Assembly (NCBI GenBank): GCA_036399175.1 | Contig: DASWNP010000053.1 | Span: 1-64,000, forward strand | DNA length: 64,000 bases | Direction of reading: 5' to 3' | Source of the DNA: DASWNP01 sp036399175 | GTDB lineage: Bacteria > Acidobacteriota > Blastocatellia > Pyrinomonadales > Pyrinomonadaceae | Part shown: in pieces, positions 17,695 to 26,924 of the stretch | How the letters are laid out: each line of letters starts with the position of its first letter | How positions within the stretch are numbered: the stretch's first letter is position 1 | Notes under the pieces: generated by a model | What the model was told of the DNA's origin: nothing | Databases searched by the model: none | What the model saw: only the letters and a program-made list of their open reading frames with translations | Program-made: the position numbers and the translations under genes

Positions 17695-18459
17695 TCAAAA
17701 CAGCAGGGCGACGGCGCGCGTCCACGCGGCGCTGCCACGACGGACTTTCACCGGAAAGCAGACGACGAAGAAGCCGTGCTCCGGAAGACGTTCGAGGTTG
17801 CACAGTTTCTCCATCGCGCAGAACTCAAATTTGCGCCCCGTGAAGTGCGCCTCCCACACAGACTCCGCCCCTTGCGTGTCGAGACGCTCGCGCATCACAC
17901 GAAAGGGCGGGTCAATGCTCCAGGCATCCGTGCCGAAGACGCGAACCCCGCGCGAGCACAGCATCTCGACCAGCGCGGGCGACAGGCCGCGCCCGTGCTC
18001 CATGTAATCGGCTGTGCCGTAGAAGGGCGCAGCCCCGGTTTGAAAGAGCACGATGTCTCCGGCTTTGACGAGATAGCCGCTTCGCTCTTCAAAGGCGTGC
18101 AGTTCGTCCATCTCGACGGGACGCTCACACCCGACGGCGTCCACACGCACGCAGACGCCTTCACCTAAGAACCAATTGATCGGTATCTCGTCGATGGTGC
18201 GACTCGGACGCTGGCCGCAGCGCGGCGAATAGTGGAAGGGGGCGTCAATGTGCGTGCCCGAATGGGTGATCGCGCTGACCCTCTCGCTCGCCCATCCGAG
18301 TCCGTTCGGAAGGCTTGAGGTCTCCATGCCGACGAGTTGCGCGAGGTGATTCCCGCCGCAATCGTGCGGCATGTATTCGATCTCGACCGGCACGGCTTCA
18401 GAGGGGCCGGGGGCGAGCGGGACACTGAGGTCGATAAGCGTCGTCCGCAGCAAGTTCAT
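17695..18459 (-). CDS. PF04199 cyclase-family metalloenzyme
   Basis: A 254-residue protein with the family signature HSGTHIDAPFH (H66, H70, D72, H76), the metal-binding site of the kynurenine formamidase/putative cyclase family. Some members work in antibiotic pathways as polyketide cyclases; others hydrolyse formylkynurenine or isatin. No signal peptide is visible, so it is probably cytosolic. It overlaps the preceding propeller gene by ATGA, implying coupled translation. Given the ketosynthases, ACP and SRPBCC protein in the same operon, a ring-closing step is the best guess. No tryptophan-degradation neighbour is seen that would favour KynB. Confidence 0.85.
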   Translation of the reverse strand: MNLLRTTLIDLSVPLAPGPSEAVPVEIEYMPHDCGGNHLAQLVGMETSSLPNGLGWASERVSAITHSGTHIDAPFHYSPRCGQRPSRTIDEIPINWFLGEGVCVRVDAVGCERPVEMDELHAFEERSGYLVKAGDIVLFQTGAAPFYGTADYMEHGRGLSPALVEMLCSRGVRVFGTDAWSIDPPFRVMRERLDTQGAESVWEAHFTGRKFEFCAMEKLCNLERLPEHGFFVVCFPVKVRRGSAAWTRAVALLF

Positions 18460-20300
18460 CTGCTCACCACTTTCACGACGATAGGCGCGCCGTTGGTCTC
18501 CGTATCTCTGACGAAAAACTCGCCCGCCTGCTCGAAGCGGAAAGCGAAGCTCTCACCGGCGCGCAGCATCTGCGAGCGCATGTTCGCTCCCTCAATCTCG
18601 ATGCGATGCAGATTGGACGGAATCGAATGTCCGTTAGTTGGCGGGTCGTACTTCCATCGCACGGTGTCGCCCTTGCGCAGAACGACCTCCCTCTGCGAGA
18701 AGAAGGGCGGCTCATCCAGAAGCCGAACTTCTACCGTCTGCCCCGCGTTCTCCTTCTGCGACTCGATGACCGCGTCGAGAACTTTCTCTGGAAACTGCCG
18801 GAAGAGTTTGGCGGAGGCGCCGAGTTGCCTTCGCAGCGCGTCGAGGTTGGCGCGCAGGTCTCCTTTAGACAAATCACGCGCGGAGGCGAGTAAATCTTTC
18901 TGCGCCTCCTCGCCCGCTTTGCCCGACGGCCTGAGGTCTCGCAGTATTTCCTGTAAGGCTATCTGCCCCGGCGCATAGTCGAAGCTCATCGCCGCCGAAG
19001 CGCTGAGGCCGGCGGCGTCAGTCGCCGTTATCTCCAGCTTGTGTCTGCCCGGCAGAAGGTCGCGCAGGTTCAAGCGCCCTTGCGCGGGCTTAACCACTTT
19101 GCCGTCAAGCGTGACGACGAGTCGCTGCACGCCGCCGACCCGATCCAACGCCCTGATTGTGTGCAGAGCCTCCGCCGTGCGAACCGTGCCGGAGGGCGAG
19201 AGGATGTTCAGCACGGGCGGGGCAACGTCGAGCACGGCCAGTTGTCCTGCGTACTGCTCGGAGCACCAGACGTTACCCTGACGGTCGATGGCGATGCCGA
19301 AGGGGCGGGAAGTCTTCGCTAAAGGCGGAGCGCCGGGCTGCTCGTCGGGGCGACCGGTCGGCAAAGGATAGAGGATGAAGCTGCGCCGTGCGGGGTTATA
19401 CCGGAGAAGCAGATTGCCGTCCAGCGCGACCGCCCAAACATCGCCGTTGGAGGCCACCGCGATGCCCGCCGGACGCTTCGCTTCAGAGGGGACATCTATC
19501 ACCTCGACTGTGTCTGAGCCAGCCGGCAGATGCCCTAGCTTGCCTTCGAGTTTGGCAAACCAGACGCCGCCCCAAAAGTCGAGCGCGAGTCCGGCAGGCC
19601 CGCTCACAAGCCCCGTGCTCGAATCGCTCATCCTGTATTCTCTGATTCGCCCGTCAGCCGGGTCGAGAACACCGACGGCGTCGGCGTAGCTCTCTGTGAA
19701 CCAAACCCGACCGGAACGCTGGTCAACGGCGAGACCCGCCGGGCCGCTGTTGGCCGTCGGCAGATCGAAATGCTGCACCTTGCCTGTGGCCGCATCGAGC
19801 CGACCGATTCTGGCCGATGCCCTCTGCGTGAACCAGACCGAGCCGTCAGGCCCGAGCGCCACATTGAAAGGCCAGCTATTGTCACCCTCAATTTTAAATT
19901 CCCGCGTCCGCCTGCTGGCGATGTCGAAACGGATGAGTTTATTGTCGTAGCTGGCGGCGATCCAGATGACGCCCGGATGACCATTGGCACGCGTCCCGGC
20001 GGCGAGACCGACGGGGCGACTCTGCGCGCCCGTCTCGAAAAGCTCGACCGCGCCGTTGGCGAAGCGCGCGAGCTTGCCGGACTTGGCAAGCGCCACCCAC
20101 ACGTTATCGTCTTCGTCGATGGCGACGATGGCCGGGCCGCTGCCGGGATGATCCAACGCGTACTCACGAAAAAAAGCTCGCGCTTCAACCCGAGCCGGCG
20201 GCGGCGCACCGAGCGGGCTGCGCGTTGCGCGCGGCGCAGCCGTTTGAGCGCAGGTCACGACAGCACACGAGAGGAGCAGAGCGATAGTTTTCAGAAGCAT
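18456..20300 (-). CDS. Exported streptogramin-lyase-type propeller with C-terminal cupredoxin-like domain
   Basis: About 614 residues with a signal peptide (MLLKTIALLLSCAVVTC) after ATG 20300, which follows AGGTGG. Residues ~50-330 contain repeated blades of the virginiamycin-B-lyase type (GPAGLAVDQ..GRVWFTES and relatives). A short Ig-like segment follows, then a helical stretch. The last ~100 residues look like a cupredoxin: GDTVRWKYDPPTNGHSI, then FRFEQAGEFFVRD. A canonical Cys copper ligand is not seen, so copper binding is uncertain. The neighbouring gene at 24030-26387 has the same two modules in opposite order. Propellers of this family bind and sometimes cleave macrocycles; here the ligand is unknown. 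Confidence 0.82.
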   Translation of the reverse strand: MLLKTIALLLSCAVVTCAQTAAPRATRSPLGAPPPARVEARAFFREYALDHPGSGPAIVAIDEDDNVWVALAKSGKLARFANGAVELFETGAQSRPVGLAAGTRANGHPGVIWIAASYDNKLIRFDIASRRTREFKIEGDNSWPFNVALGPDGSVWFTQRASARIGRLDAATGKVQHFDLPTANSGPAGLAVDQRSGRVWFTESYADAVGVLDPADGRIREYRMSDSSTGLVSGPAGLALDFWGGVWFAKLEGKLGHLPAGSDTVEVIDVPSEAKRPAGIAVASNGDVWAVALDGNLLLRYNPARRSFILYPLPTGRPDEQPGAPPLAKTSRPFGIAIDRQGNVWCSEQYAGQLAVLDVAPPVLNILSPSGTVRTAEALHTIRALDRVGGVQRLVVTLDGKVVKPAQGRLNLRDLLPGRHKLEITATDAAGLSASAAMSFDYAPGQIALQEILRDLRPSGKAGEEAQKDLLASARDLSKGDLRANLDALRRQLGASAKLFRQFPEKVLDAVIESQKENAGQTVEVRLLDEPPFFSQREVVLRKGDTVRWKYDPPTNGHSIPSNLHRIEIEGANMRSQMLRAGESFAFRFEQAGEFFVRDTETNGAPIVVKVVSR

Positions 20301-20317
20301 AATCCCACCTCGATGAT

Positions 20318-21361
20318 TCAACTGAGATTTCGATTCAGCCAATCGCAAACCTCCGGAAGCCAACGATGCGCCAGACTCGTCCCGACGTGCTCGGCGGCGA
20401 GACGGCGCACCTCGACGGCGTCGCGCCCCCATGCGCGAAACGCGTCGGCGTGCTCTTGTCCGAAGAGTTGGTCGTATTGCATCTGAAGCATTAATATGCG
20501 CCCCTCGGCTCGTGGAACGTGCTCGATAGAGATGCGTCCGGAGGTCGCTTCGATCTCCGACTCGCTGTGCAGGTCAAAGGCGCAGGCGAACATCAGACGC
20601 ACCCTTTTCAGCTGAAGCTCGTGCGCCCCTATCCATGCCGGAGGAGAGACGCTTACGCCCGCGCGGAAACGGGCATCGCCAGCCATCAGGCGGGCTACGA
20701 GGTGTCCGCCGAAACTGACGCCGAATGCGCCCAGGCGACTACGGGCAAACTGCGTCTGCGCGTTGATCCAGTCGGCCAAAGGCGTCGCAAGCTTCTCGAC
20801 CGCGAAGCTCGGCCTGCGTGGCCGCGAAGAGAAAGAACTTGGAAGGTCGAGCGACAGCGCCGAGAGACCGTGCGCCAGCAGCCAGGAACTGAAGGCGTGC
20901 ATTTCAACTTCGCAAATCGAGTCTAAGCCGTTGAGCAGCACGATGACGGGCGCACCCGGCCGCGAGGATGCTCGCAGGTATCCCTCCACCGCCCCTGCCT
21001 CGAACGGGATTTGGATTTGACGCCCCATCCCGGCATCGACTTGCAGCGCCCGCCTGTGGGCGAGGCGTGCCAGACCGCGCAACCGCAGAATCCGTCCAAG
21101 CTGCACGTATTTTTCCGGCTCAAGGTGCAGGCCGAAACTCGCGGCGTGATAAGCGCACGCCGCCCTCTGCCACGCCTGAGCCGTCGCTTGGCGGTCGGCT
21201 GGCGGCGAGTCTGCCGCCAGTCGGCGCAATCTTCCGGCGCTTCTCATGCACGCCTCTGACCACGTCTCGCCGACTCGAACGCAATCCAGAATTTGTTGAA
21301 GCTCCTTTTCGGGCAGTCCGGCGAAGGCCACCCGATGCGAGAGAAATTCTAGCGTCTCCAT
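20318..21361 (-). CDS. Alpha/beta hydrolase (FrsA/DUF1100-like)
   Basis: A 347-residue protein with an alpha/beta hydrolase core beginning near residue 135 (PVIVLLNGLDS, an oxyanion-type loop) and a nucleophile elbow GVSFGGH with S216. The N-terminal ~110 helical residues act as a lid-like domain, as in FrsA and pseudooxynicotine hydrolase relatives. No signal peptide is visible. ATG 21361 follows GAGGTGAGCGG and lies five bases after the preceding stop. In a polyketide setting it could release the chain from the ACP, hydrolyse a C-C bond or act on an ester. No substrate can be read from the sequence. Confidence 0.82.
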   Translation of the reverse strand: METLEFLSHRVAFAGLPEKELQQILDCVRVGETWSEACMRSAGRLRRLAADSPPADRQATAQAWQRAACAYHAASFGLHLEPEKYVQLGRILRLRGLARLAHRRALQVDAGMGRQIQIPFEAGAVEGYLRASSRPGAPVIVLLNGLDSICEVEMHAFSSWLLAHGLSALSLDLPSSFSSRPRRPSFAVEKLATPLADWINAQTQFARSRLGAFGVSFGGHLVARLMAGDARFRAGVSVSPPAWIGAHELQLKRVRLMFACAFDLHSESEIEATSGRISIEHVPRAEGRILMLQMQYDQLFGQEHADAFRAWGRDAVEVRRLAAEHVGTSLAHRWLPEVCDWLNRNLS

Positions 21362-21366
21362 CCCGC

Positions 21367-23556
21367 TCACCTCTCTCTCAGCGCGGCAGCGGGCGCGCTC
21401 AAAGCCGGACGAGAAACGGAGATTCCATCGATACACAGCCGACCGATCTTGTTGGCGAACTGCTCGCTGAACCAGATGCAATGATTACTGTCGCGGTCGA
21501 GACCGCCGATCCACGCCCCTTCGCTCGGTATCCTGTAGGCGGCTGTGACCTTCTTGCTCGCCATGTCGAAACGCAGGATGGCGTTGGCGAAGACGGTCGA
21601 AACCCAGAGGGCGGCGTTCTGCTGGTCGTGGATGATTTTGAAGGGTGCTGACTGGACTGGCAGTTGATACTCGGTGATGACCTTCGTCCGGCGGTCGAGC
21701 ACGCCGAGTTTGTCGCTACGCATCTCGGCGAACCAAAGGTTTCCCGCCTCGTCTGCTTCAAGCGACAGCGGCCAAGCGACGCGCGTCGGAATTTTCCAAC
21801 GCTCGACGCGCCAGTTCTGCCGGTCGATGTGGCCGATGTGATTGCCTACCTTCTCGGCGAACCAGACCTCGTTCCAACGGTCAACGTAGATGGTGCGTGG
21901 CTGCGAGTCGGGGTCGGGCAGGTCTAAGAACCGCCATTCGCCCGTGGGCGTGCGTCGCCCGATTTTCGCTGCGTTGCTGAGCGCCACCCAGACGTGATGG
22001 TCGTTATCGACCGCGATACCGACGGGGAGACTCTCCGGCACGGGGATGTCGTACTCCGTCACCTCGAAGTTACGCACGCGCGCGATCTTGTTGGCAGCCC
22101 TCAGCGTAAACCAGATGTCGTCGCCGCAAGGGTCTTTCGCCAGCGAGGTCGGGCCTGATTCGGGCGTGGGAGTCTTGAGCTCGCGCATCACGCCGTCGCG
22201 GATATAGCCGATTTTGCTGCCGGGCGCGCCGGGCGGGAAGCCGGGCCCGACGAATCCGCCGCCCATCTGCGTGAACCAGATGGTGTCTTGGCGGTCTACG
22301 GCGACGATGCCGGGGATGGACTGATGAGTCGGAATCTCGAACTCTTTGAACTGAAAACCGGCGGCCTCACCGGCGGTCGTCCTTCTCCCTTCGGGGGATT
22401 CGCCAGCGATATAAGAGAGGTCTGTCCGCACGATGAGGCCGAGCTTGTTCGTCGATTGCTGTGCGAACCAGATGTTGCCCTTTGAATCGAGTGCGAGTCC
22501 CGCCGGGTGAGAGTTGGCTCCGGGAATAGGGAAGTGCTCGAACTTGTTCTCGCGCGGGATGAAGCGCCCTATCTTGCCGGAGAACAGTTCGGAGAACCAC
22601 ACGTCGCCGCGCCGGTCTGAGACCATGATGAAGGGGCCGCTGAACCTGTCCGGGAGGGCGAACTCACGGATGCTGCCGTCACGACCGATCGTTCCGATTT
22701 TGCCGCCGCTCCTCTCGGAAAACCAGACCGTGCCCTTCTCGTCCACCATCACTCCGCACGGTTTGGAGTCCGGCGACGGCAACTTGTACTGCGTGAACTC
22801 GCGTCGCTGAGGGTCGAAGCGACCGATGATGTTCACGTCGCGCTCGGCGATCCACACATGGTCGGCGTGATCGACGGCGATGCCGGTCGACATCGTCTGC
22901 GTCAGCGGCAAAGCGTACTCGCGCAGAGTCCCGTCGCGCGGGTCGATGACGCCAAGCTTGTCTCCTTTGGTCTCGGTGAACCAGACGCGACCTTTTGAAT
23001 CGACCGCGATGCCCGTCGGCCACGCGTTCGGCGTCGGTATCGGGAAGCGCTCTACCCCGCCGTTCTTCTTCAACCGGCTGATACGATTGCCGAGACGCTC
23101 GGCAATCCACAAATCGCCGGAGCGGTCGAAGACGACGCCCATCGGGCTGGAGGCTTCTTCGCCCAGCACCCATTCGGAGATGGTGCCGCTTTGGTCGAGC
23201 CGACCGATTTTGTTGACCGGAGGCGACGAGATGAAGTTGCGCGCAAACTGCCCGCCGCTCTCGCTGAACCAGATGTGGTCGTCGGAGTCAACGGCGAGGA
23301 TGTGTGGCACGGCGTTGGCTGTCGGAACGGCGTACTCGATGAGCGTGAAGGGGCTGCCTGCCGACGAGCGTAGCTGGTGCATGAGGGCGCTGACTTTGGA
23401 GATGGCCGCCGGCTTGTCGTAGTGCGGCGACGCGGCTCCGGTGTCGCTCGTGTCGGCGGCCAGCGCCGCCGCGCCTGCCAGCGCGCAGGCTGCTAACAAC
23501 GATGCGCCCGCGACGCTCAGGCGCTTATGCCACGATGTCGATTTCTTGCTCCGCAT
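21367..23556 (-). CDS. Exported double streptogramin-lyase-type propeller
   Basis: 729 residues with a signal peptide (LSVAGASLLAACALAGAAALA). The mature protein is almost entirely repeated blades of about 40 residues of the form GIAVD..G.VWFTE...KIG..DP.TG.I.EY, enough for two propellers, with a break near residue 395 (EGRRTTAGEAAGFQ). Vgb, the founding member, linearises streptogramin B by a lyase reaction; whether the catalytic residues are kept cannot be judged without alignment. It overlaps the SRPBCC gene by 32 bases. Three similar propellers in one operon argue for an assembled envelope complex rather than antibiotic resistance. Confidence 0.85.
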   Translation of the reverse strand: MRSKKSTSWHKRLSVAGASLLAACALAGAAALAADTSDTGAASPHYDKPAAISKVSALMHQLRSSAGSPFTLIEYAVPTANAVPHILAVDSDDHIWFSESGGQFARNFISSPPVNKIGRLDQSGTISEWVLGEEASSPMGVVFDRSGDLWIAERLGNRISRLKKNGGVERFPIPTPNAWPTGIAVDSKGRVWFTETKGDKLGVIDPRDGTLREYALPLTQTMSTGIAVDHADHVWIAERDVNIIGRFDPQRREFTQYKLPSPDSKPCGVMVDEKGTVWFSERSGGKIGTIGRDGSIREFALPDRFSGPFIMVSDRRGDVWFSELFSGKIGRFIPRENKFEHFPIPGANSHPAGLALDSKGNIWFAQQSTNKLGLIVRTDLSYIAGESPEGRRTTAGEAAGFQFKEFEIPTHQSIPGIVAVDRQDTIWFTQMGGGFVGPGFPPGAPGSKIGYIRDGVMRELKTPTPESGPTSLAKDPCGDDIWFTLRAANKIARVRNFEVTEYDIPVPESLPVGIAVDNDHHVWVALSNAAKIGRRTPTGEWRFLDLPDPDSQPRTIYVDRWNEVWFAEKVGNHIGHIDRQNWRVERWKIPTRVAWPLSLEADEAGNLWFAEMRSDKLGVLDRRTKVITEYQLPVQSAPFKIIHDQQNAALWVSTVFANAILRFDMASKKVTAAYRIPSEGAWIGGLDRDSNHCIWFSEQFANKIGRLCIDGISVSRPALSAPAAALRER

Positions 23557-24046
23557 AATTCTCTCCGTGTGATCTTTCGAGACGCTCTTTCAGAGCCAGC
23601 ATAGTTTGGAGGCTGTTGTTGTGGATGAGAGCCTGAACCTGTCGCCGCGCGGCTTCTGTGGTGGGTGGGGCGGCATCGACACCGGCGAGAAAGAGGGCGG
23701 CGGCCTCCACGTCAACCTCTATGAAGTGGCGGCTGGTGACTACGGTGTTACCGAGCCCAGGCGTAAAGTGCCACGCGCCGTTGTGGCTGCGCAGGATTGG
23801 TGGCGGCGTGGGCTGGAAATAGAAGATGGAATTGCCCTGCTTGAACCGCACGGACTTGAAGCTGTCGAGCCGCCCCCTCGTCGAGACGTGCATGGTCAAG
23901 ACCTGCACGTTGTTGTCGCAGTAGTGCATGTCGATGTTGCGGACGTGCGGCGCGACGCTCGGCCAGTCTTCCAGATTCCAGAATGCACGCAGCACGCGCT
24001 CTCCCTCGGTCTCAATCGAGACGCTGAACTCAAAGGTTTCCATCAT
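23525..24046 (-). CDS. SRPBCC/START-like aromatase-cyclase-type protein
   Basis: A 173-residue protein with the shape of the START/SRPBCC fold. It begins with a beta strand (METFEFSVSIETEGERV) and a helix with W27 and W31, as in coenzyme Q-binding and polyketide aromatase/cyclase families. A series of strands follows, including SIFYFQPTPPPI and GAWHFTPGLGNTVVTSRHFIEV, and it ends in a long helix. Type II polyketide aromatases with this fold close and dehydrate the first ring. It overlaps both neighbours (17 and 32 bases), so it is firmly embedded in the operon. No signal peptide is present, which puts it with the ACP and ketosynthases in the cytosol. Confidence 0.75.
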   Translation of the reverse strand: MMETFEFSVSIETEGERVLRAFWNLEDWPSVAPHVRNIDMHYCDNNVQVLTMHVSTRGRLDSFKSVRFKQGNSIFYFQPTPPPILRSHNGAWHFTPGLGNTVVTSRHFIEVDVEAAALFLAGVDAAPPTTEAARRQVQALIHNNSLQTMLALKERLERSHGENYAEQEIDIVA

Positions 24047-26387
24047 CAGTTCCTTTCAACAAAATCCGCGAGATGCGGTTTGCGCCTTGCTGTGTGAACC
24101 ATACGTTTCCGTCGGAGGCGGCGACGATGCCCATCGGCTTGGCCTCTCTGGTTTTCATCGGCAACAGGTCGAAGGTTTTACGTAGCGGGTCGAAGACGGC
24201 GAGGCGATTCCCGCCGCTACTGCCGAGGCCGCCGCCGTCGGTGAGCCAGATACGTCCGCGCCGGTCTTTAGCAATCTTGACCGGCTCGGACTTGTCGGCG
24301 GGGATAACGAACTCTTCCCACTTCTTTCGCCTCATGTCGAAACGGGCGAGCTTGCCCGCGCCCCCCTCGGCAACCCAGACCGTCGAACCGTCAATCAGCA
24401 TCCCGACCGGCGCGGCCTTCGGCGTAGGAAGGTCGAAGGTCTCGAAGCGCCGCGTCTTCAGGTCGAAGCGCGCGAGGTAGTTGCCCTGTTCTTCTGAGGC
24501 CGTGACCCACAAAGAGCCGCGCCGGTCGGCGGCGACTTGAAGCGGCCCGCTCTGCTCGCGCGGAAACTCGAACTCCTCAAACTTCTGCGTTCTTTTGTCG
24601 AAGCGGGCGATGCGGTTGGCGCCGAGTTGCGCCAGCCACACGTCTCCGTTCTCGTCGATGGCGATACCTGCGGGCAGCGCCGCCTCGGTCGGCAGAGGGT
24701 ATTCGTCAACAGCGCCCGTCGCCGCATCGAGGCGCGCGAGTCGGTTGCCGCGAAACTGCGTAATCCAGATGTCGCCCTCCGCGTCGCGGGCGAGTCCGAC
24801 CGGCAAGCTCAAGACGGTCGGCAACTCATACTCACGAAACTTCTGCGTGCGGATATGCACGGCCCCGACCTTATTGCCGAACATCTCCGTGAACCAGAGC
24901 CAGCCTTCGTTGTCTTCGACGAGTTCGTTGCCGGGCGAAGCTCCGTTGGTCGGAATTTTGAAATCCTCGATCATCAACTCGGAGAGGCTGCCCGCCGGGG
25001 CGCTCGTTTGGGCGGGAGACGAAGGAGCTTGCCCTTCCAGCGACTGCGCCAGAATCGGATCGAACATGCCTATCTTGTTGCCCTTCTGTTCGGTAAACCA
25101 GATGCGCCCCTTGCGGTCGATGGCGATGCCGCCCGGACGCGAATCGGGCGTCGGGATTTTGTATTCGGTGATTTTCCCTGTACGCGGCTCGAATTTACCG
25201 ATGGCGTTGCCGTAGACCTCTGTGAACCAGAGGTTGCCCTGCGCGTCGGCGACTATCTTGAACGGAGCTGAGAATTTCGACGGCAACAGATACTCCGTGA
25301 TCTGACCATCGACGATTTTGCCAATCTTATTGCCGACCATCTGAACGAAATAGATAGCCCCGTCGGGAGTCTGGCAGATACCGGCCGGGCGCGCTTCCTT
25401 CGTCGGGATTTCGAGCCGGACGAGTTTCTTGCTCTTAATGTCGTAATAACCGATCTGGTTGGCGACGCGCGCGGTGTACCAGACGCGATCCTGCGCATCG
25501 ATGAAGACGGTGCGAGGTTCGGACTCCTTATCCGGCAACTCGATCTCGGTAAACTCTCCCTGCGGCGTCAGCCACCCGATGCGGTTGCCGTATCTTTCGG
25601 CGAACCAGATGTTGCCCTTGCTATCAATATCGACGCCGAGCGCGTAGCCGTCCTTCGTCGGGATGTCGAACTCACGAATGTTGCCCGCTCTGTCCAGGCG
25701 ACCGAGGCGGTTGGTCAGGCGCTCGGTGAACCAGACGTTACCGGCGCGATCCATGACAAGTGAATCGACGCCGACCTTACTGCCGTCGGGTGCGGGCGTC
25801 GTGTATTCGATGATGCGCCCGCGCTCGTCTATCTGCGCGACTTTGTTCTGGGGCGGGATGTCCTCAAAGCCGTAGAAGTCGCCGCCGCCTTCCGTAAACC
25901 ACATCGTGTCGTCGATGCGGCTGGCGATTATCATGCGCGGTATTCCCTGCGGCGTCGGCACGAGGAACTCTTTAAAGGCCGCTTGATAGGGGTAGTCGTA
26001 ATTGGAGGTGAGCGTGCCGTCGGCGTTACGCACGACGACAGTCCCGCGCATGAAAAAATGGCGATAGCAGATGTACTGGTAGATGCCCGCCTTATTGAAC
26101 GTGCGACTCCAATCCTTCCCCACCTGGATATCGTCGGAGAACATCGACATACCCTCGTCCGTGACGACGTGGAACATGTGCGGGCCGGCGTTCTTCCAGA
26201 CCACCGTGTCGCCGACGACGGCCTCTACCTTGAGCGGGGTGAAGTAGGGCGGCGCATCTGACATCTGAACAATGTGCATCTTGGCCGCGCGTGCAGTGAT
26301 AGCCGGGGCGACCATGCATAAAAGGAGAAGCGACGCCCGCCACAGAAGCTTGAGCGGCATCCTCACAGACTTTCTTTGTGCTCTCAT
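24030..26387 (-). CDS. Exported cupredoxin/streptogramin-lyase-type double propeller
   Basis: 785 residues. A signal peptide (LLWRASLLLLCMVAPAITARA) is followed by a plastocyanin-like domain: GDTVVWKNAGPHMFHVVTD, then AGIYQYICYRHFFMRGTVVV. This provides a His-rich N loop and a C-terminal C..H....M set typical of type 1 copper. The rest is two Vgb-type propellers with blades such as GIAIDRKGRIWFTEQKGNKIG, separated by a linker near residue 450. The arrangement suggests a copper electron carrier tethered to a ligand-binding platform. It is the first gene after the 238-base gap that follows the ACP gene, so a secondary promoter or processing site may lie there. Confidence 0.85.
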   Translation of the reverse strand: MRAQRKSVRMPLKLLWRASLLLLCMVAPAITARAAKMHIVQMSDAPPYFTPLKVEAVVGDTVVWKNAGPHMFHVVTDEGMSMFSDDIQVGKDWSRTFNKAGIYQYICYRHFFMRGTVVVRNADGTLTSNYDYPYQAAFKEFLVPTPQGIPRMIIASRIDDTMWFTEGGGDFYGFEDIPPQNKVAQIDERGRIIEYTTPAPDGSKVGVDSLVMDRAGNVWFTERLTNRLGRLDRAGNIREFDIPTKDGYALGVDIDSKGNIWFAERYGNRIGWLTPQGEFTEIELPDKESEPRTVFIDAQDRVWYTARVANQIGYYDIKSKKLVRLEIPTKEARPAGICQTPDGAIYFVQMVGNKIGKIVDGQITEYLLPSKFSAPFKIVADAQGNLWFTEVYGNAIGKFEPRTGKITEYKIPTPDSRPGGIAIDRKGRIWFTEQKGNKIGMFDPILAQSLEGQAPSSPAQTSAPAGSLSELMIEDFKIPTNGASPGNELVEDNEGWLWFTEMFGNKVGAVHIRTQKFREYELPTVLSLPVGLARDAEGDIWITQFRGNRLARLDAATGAVDEYPLPTEAALPAGIAIDENGDVWLAQLGANRIARFDKRTQKFEEFEFPREQSGPLQVAADRRGSLWVTASEEQGNYLARFDLKTRRFETFDLPTPKAAPVGMLIDGSTVWVAEGGAGKLARFDMRRKKWEEFVIPADKSEPVKIAKDRRGRIWLTDGGGLGSSGGNRLAVFDPLRKTFDLLPMKTREAKPMGIVAASDGNVWFTQQGANRISRILLKGTDDGNL

Positions 26388-26530
26388 AAGATTCCTCCCG
26401 AAAGCGCCCGCCGGTTGGCGGCTCCGGTGAGACGGGCTGCTCCCATTGGCTGCGATGCGGCCACATCGTTCTCATCTGTGGTCGAACGGGTCTCTTTTTG
26501 TGTTGAAAGTTCAGGGCTGCCCGGCGATTC

Positions 26531-26580
26531 CGGGCGAGGCAGACGCCCGGTGCGGATGCTCACGTCGTCGGCGTCGTGAG
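26531..26580. other. Two small hairpins in the largest intra-operon gap
   Basis: CGGGCG (26531-26536) pairs with CGCCCG (26544-26549), and CTCACG (26559-26564) pairs with CGTGAG (26575-26580). They sit in the only sizeable gap of the 15-gene run (26388-26625), just downstream of the ACP gene in transcription order. They could stabilise, process or attenuate the message. No T-run follows. Confidence 0.35.
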
Positions 26581-26625
26581 TCGGGCTTCATCTCGCCTGA
26601 TGGTTAGCGCGCAGCGTGCGGCTGT

Positions 26626-26910
26626 TCAAGTGCTCGCCAGCGTCGGCGTTCGTAGATTCGTTGTCTCCAACTGTCTGAGCAGCGTTTCGACTTGTCTGCC
26701 GAGATCGCCGACGGTCACTATCTCGTCGAGGTTAAGGCGCTGGGCTTCCAGCCCACACTCGGAGCGCACGAGCACGGCGAGTTCAATCATCTCGGTCGAG
26801 TCGATGCCCAAGTCGCACTGCAAATCATGGACAGGGAGAATCACCTCGGCGTCGCATCCGAGCTTTCTCAGCGCGGTCAGGATCGCCTCATCAACCTCTG
26901 TGTTAGACAT
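26626..26910 (-). CDS. Acyl carrier protein
   Basis: A 94-residue acidic ACP that carries growing acyl chains on a phosphopantetheine arm. The attachment serine is S38 in LGIDSTEMIEL, where the usual DSL reads DST. The four-helix pattern and length are normal. ATG 26910 is chosen because GGAGGAACTTGCT precedes it; longer frames upstream run through unrelated sequence. It lies 14 bases after the ketosynthase-like gene, the order seen in type II polyketide clusters (KS-beta then ACP). The phosphopantetheinyl transferase of the operon should activate it. Confidence 0.92.
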   Translation of the reverse strand: MSNTEVDEAILTALRKLGCDAEVILPVHDLQCDLGIDSTEMIELAVLVRSECGLEAQRLNLDEIVTVGDLGRQVETLLRQLETTNLRTPTLAST

Positions 26911-26924
26911 AGCAAGTTCCTCCC

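Noticed and set aside
18456..26387. Virginiamycin B resistance function for the propeller genes
   Set aside because: Fold resemblance alone; multiple fused and exported copies inside a biosynthetic operon make drug resistance an unlikely primary role.
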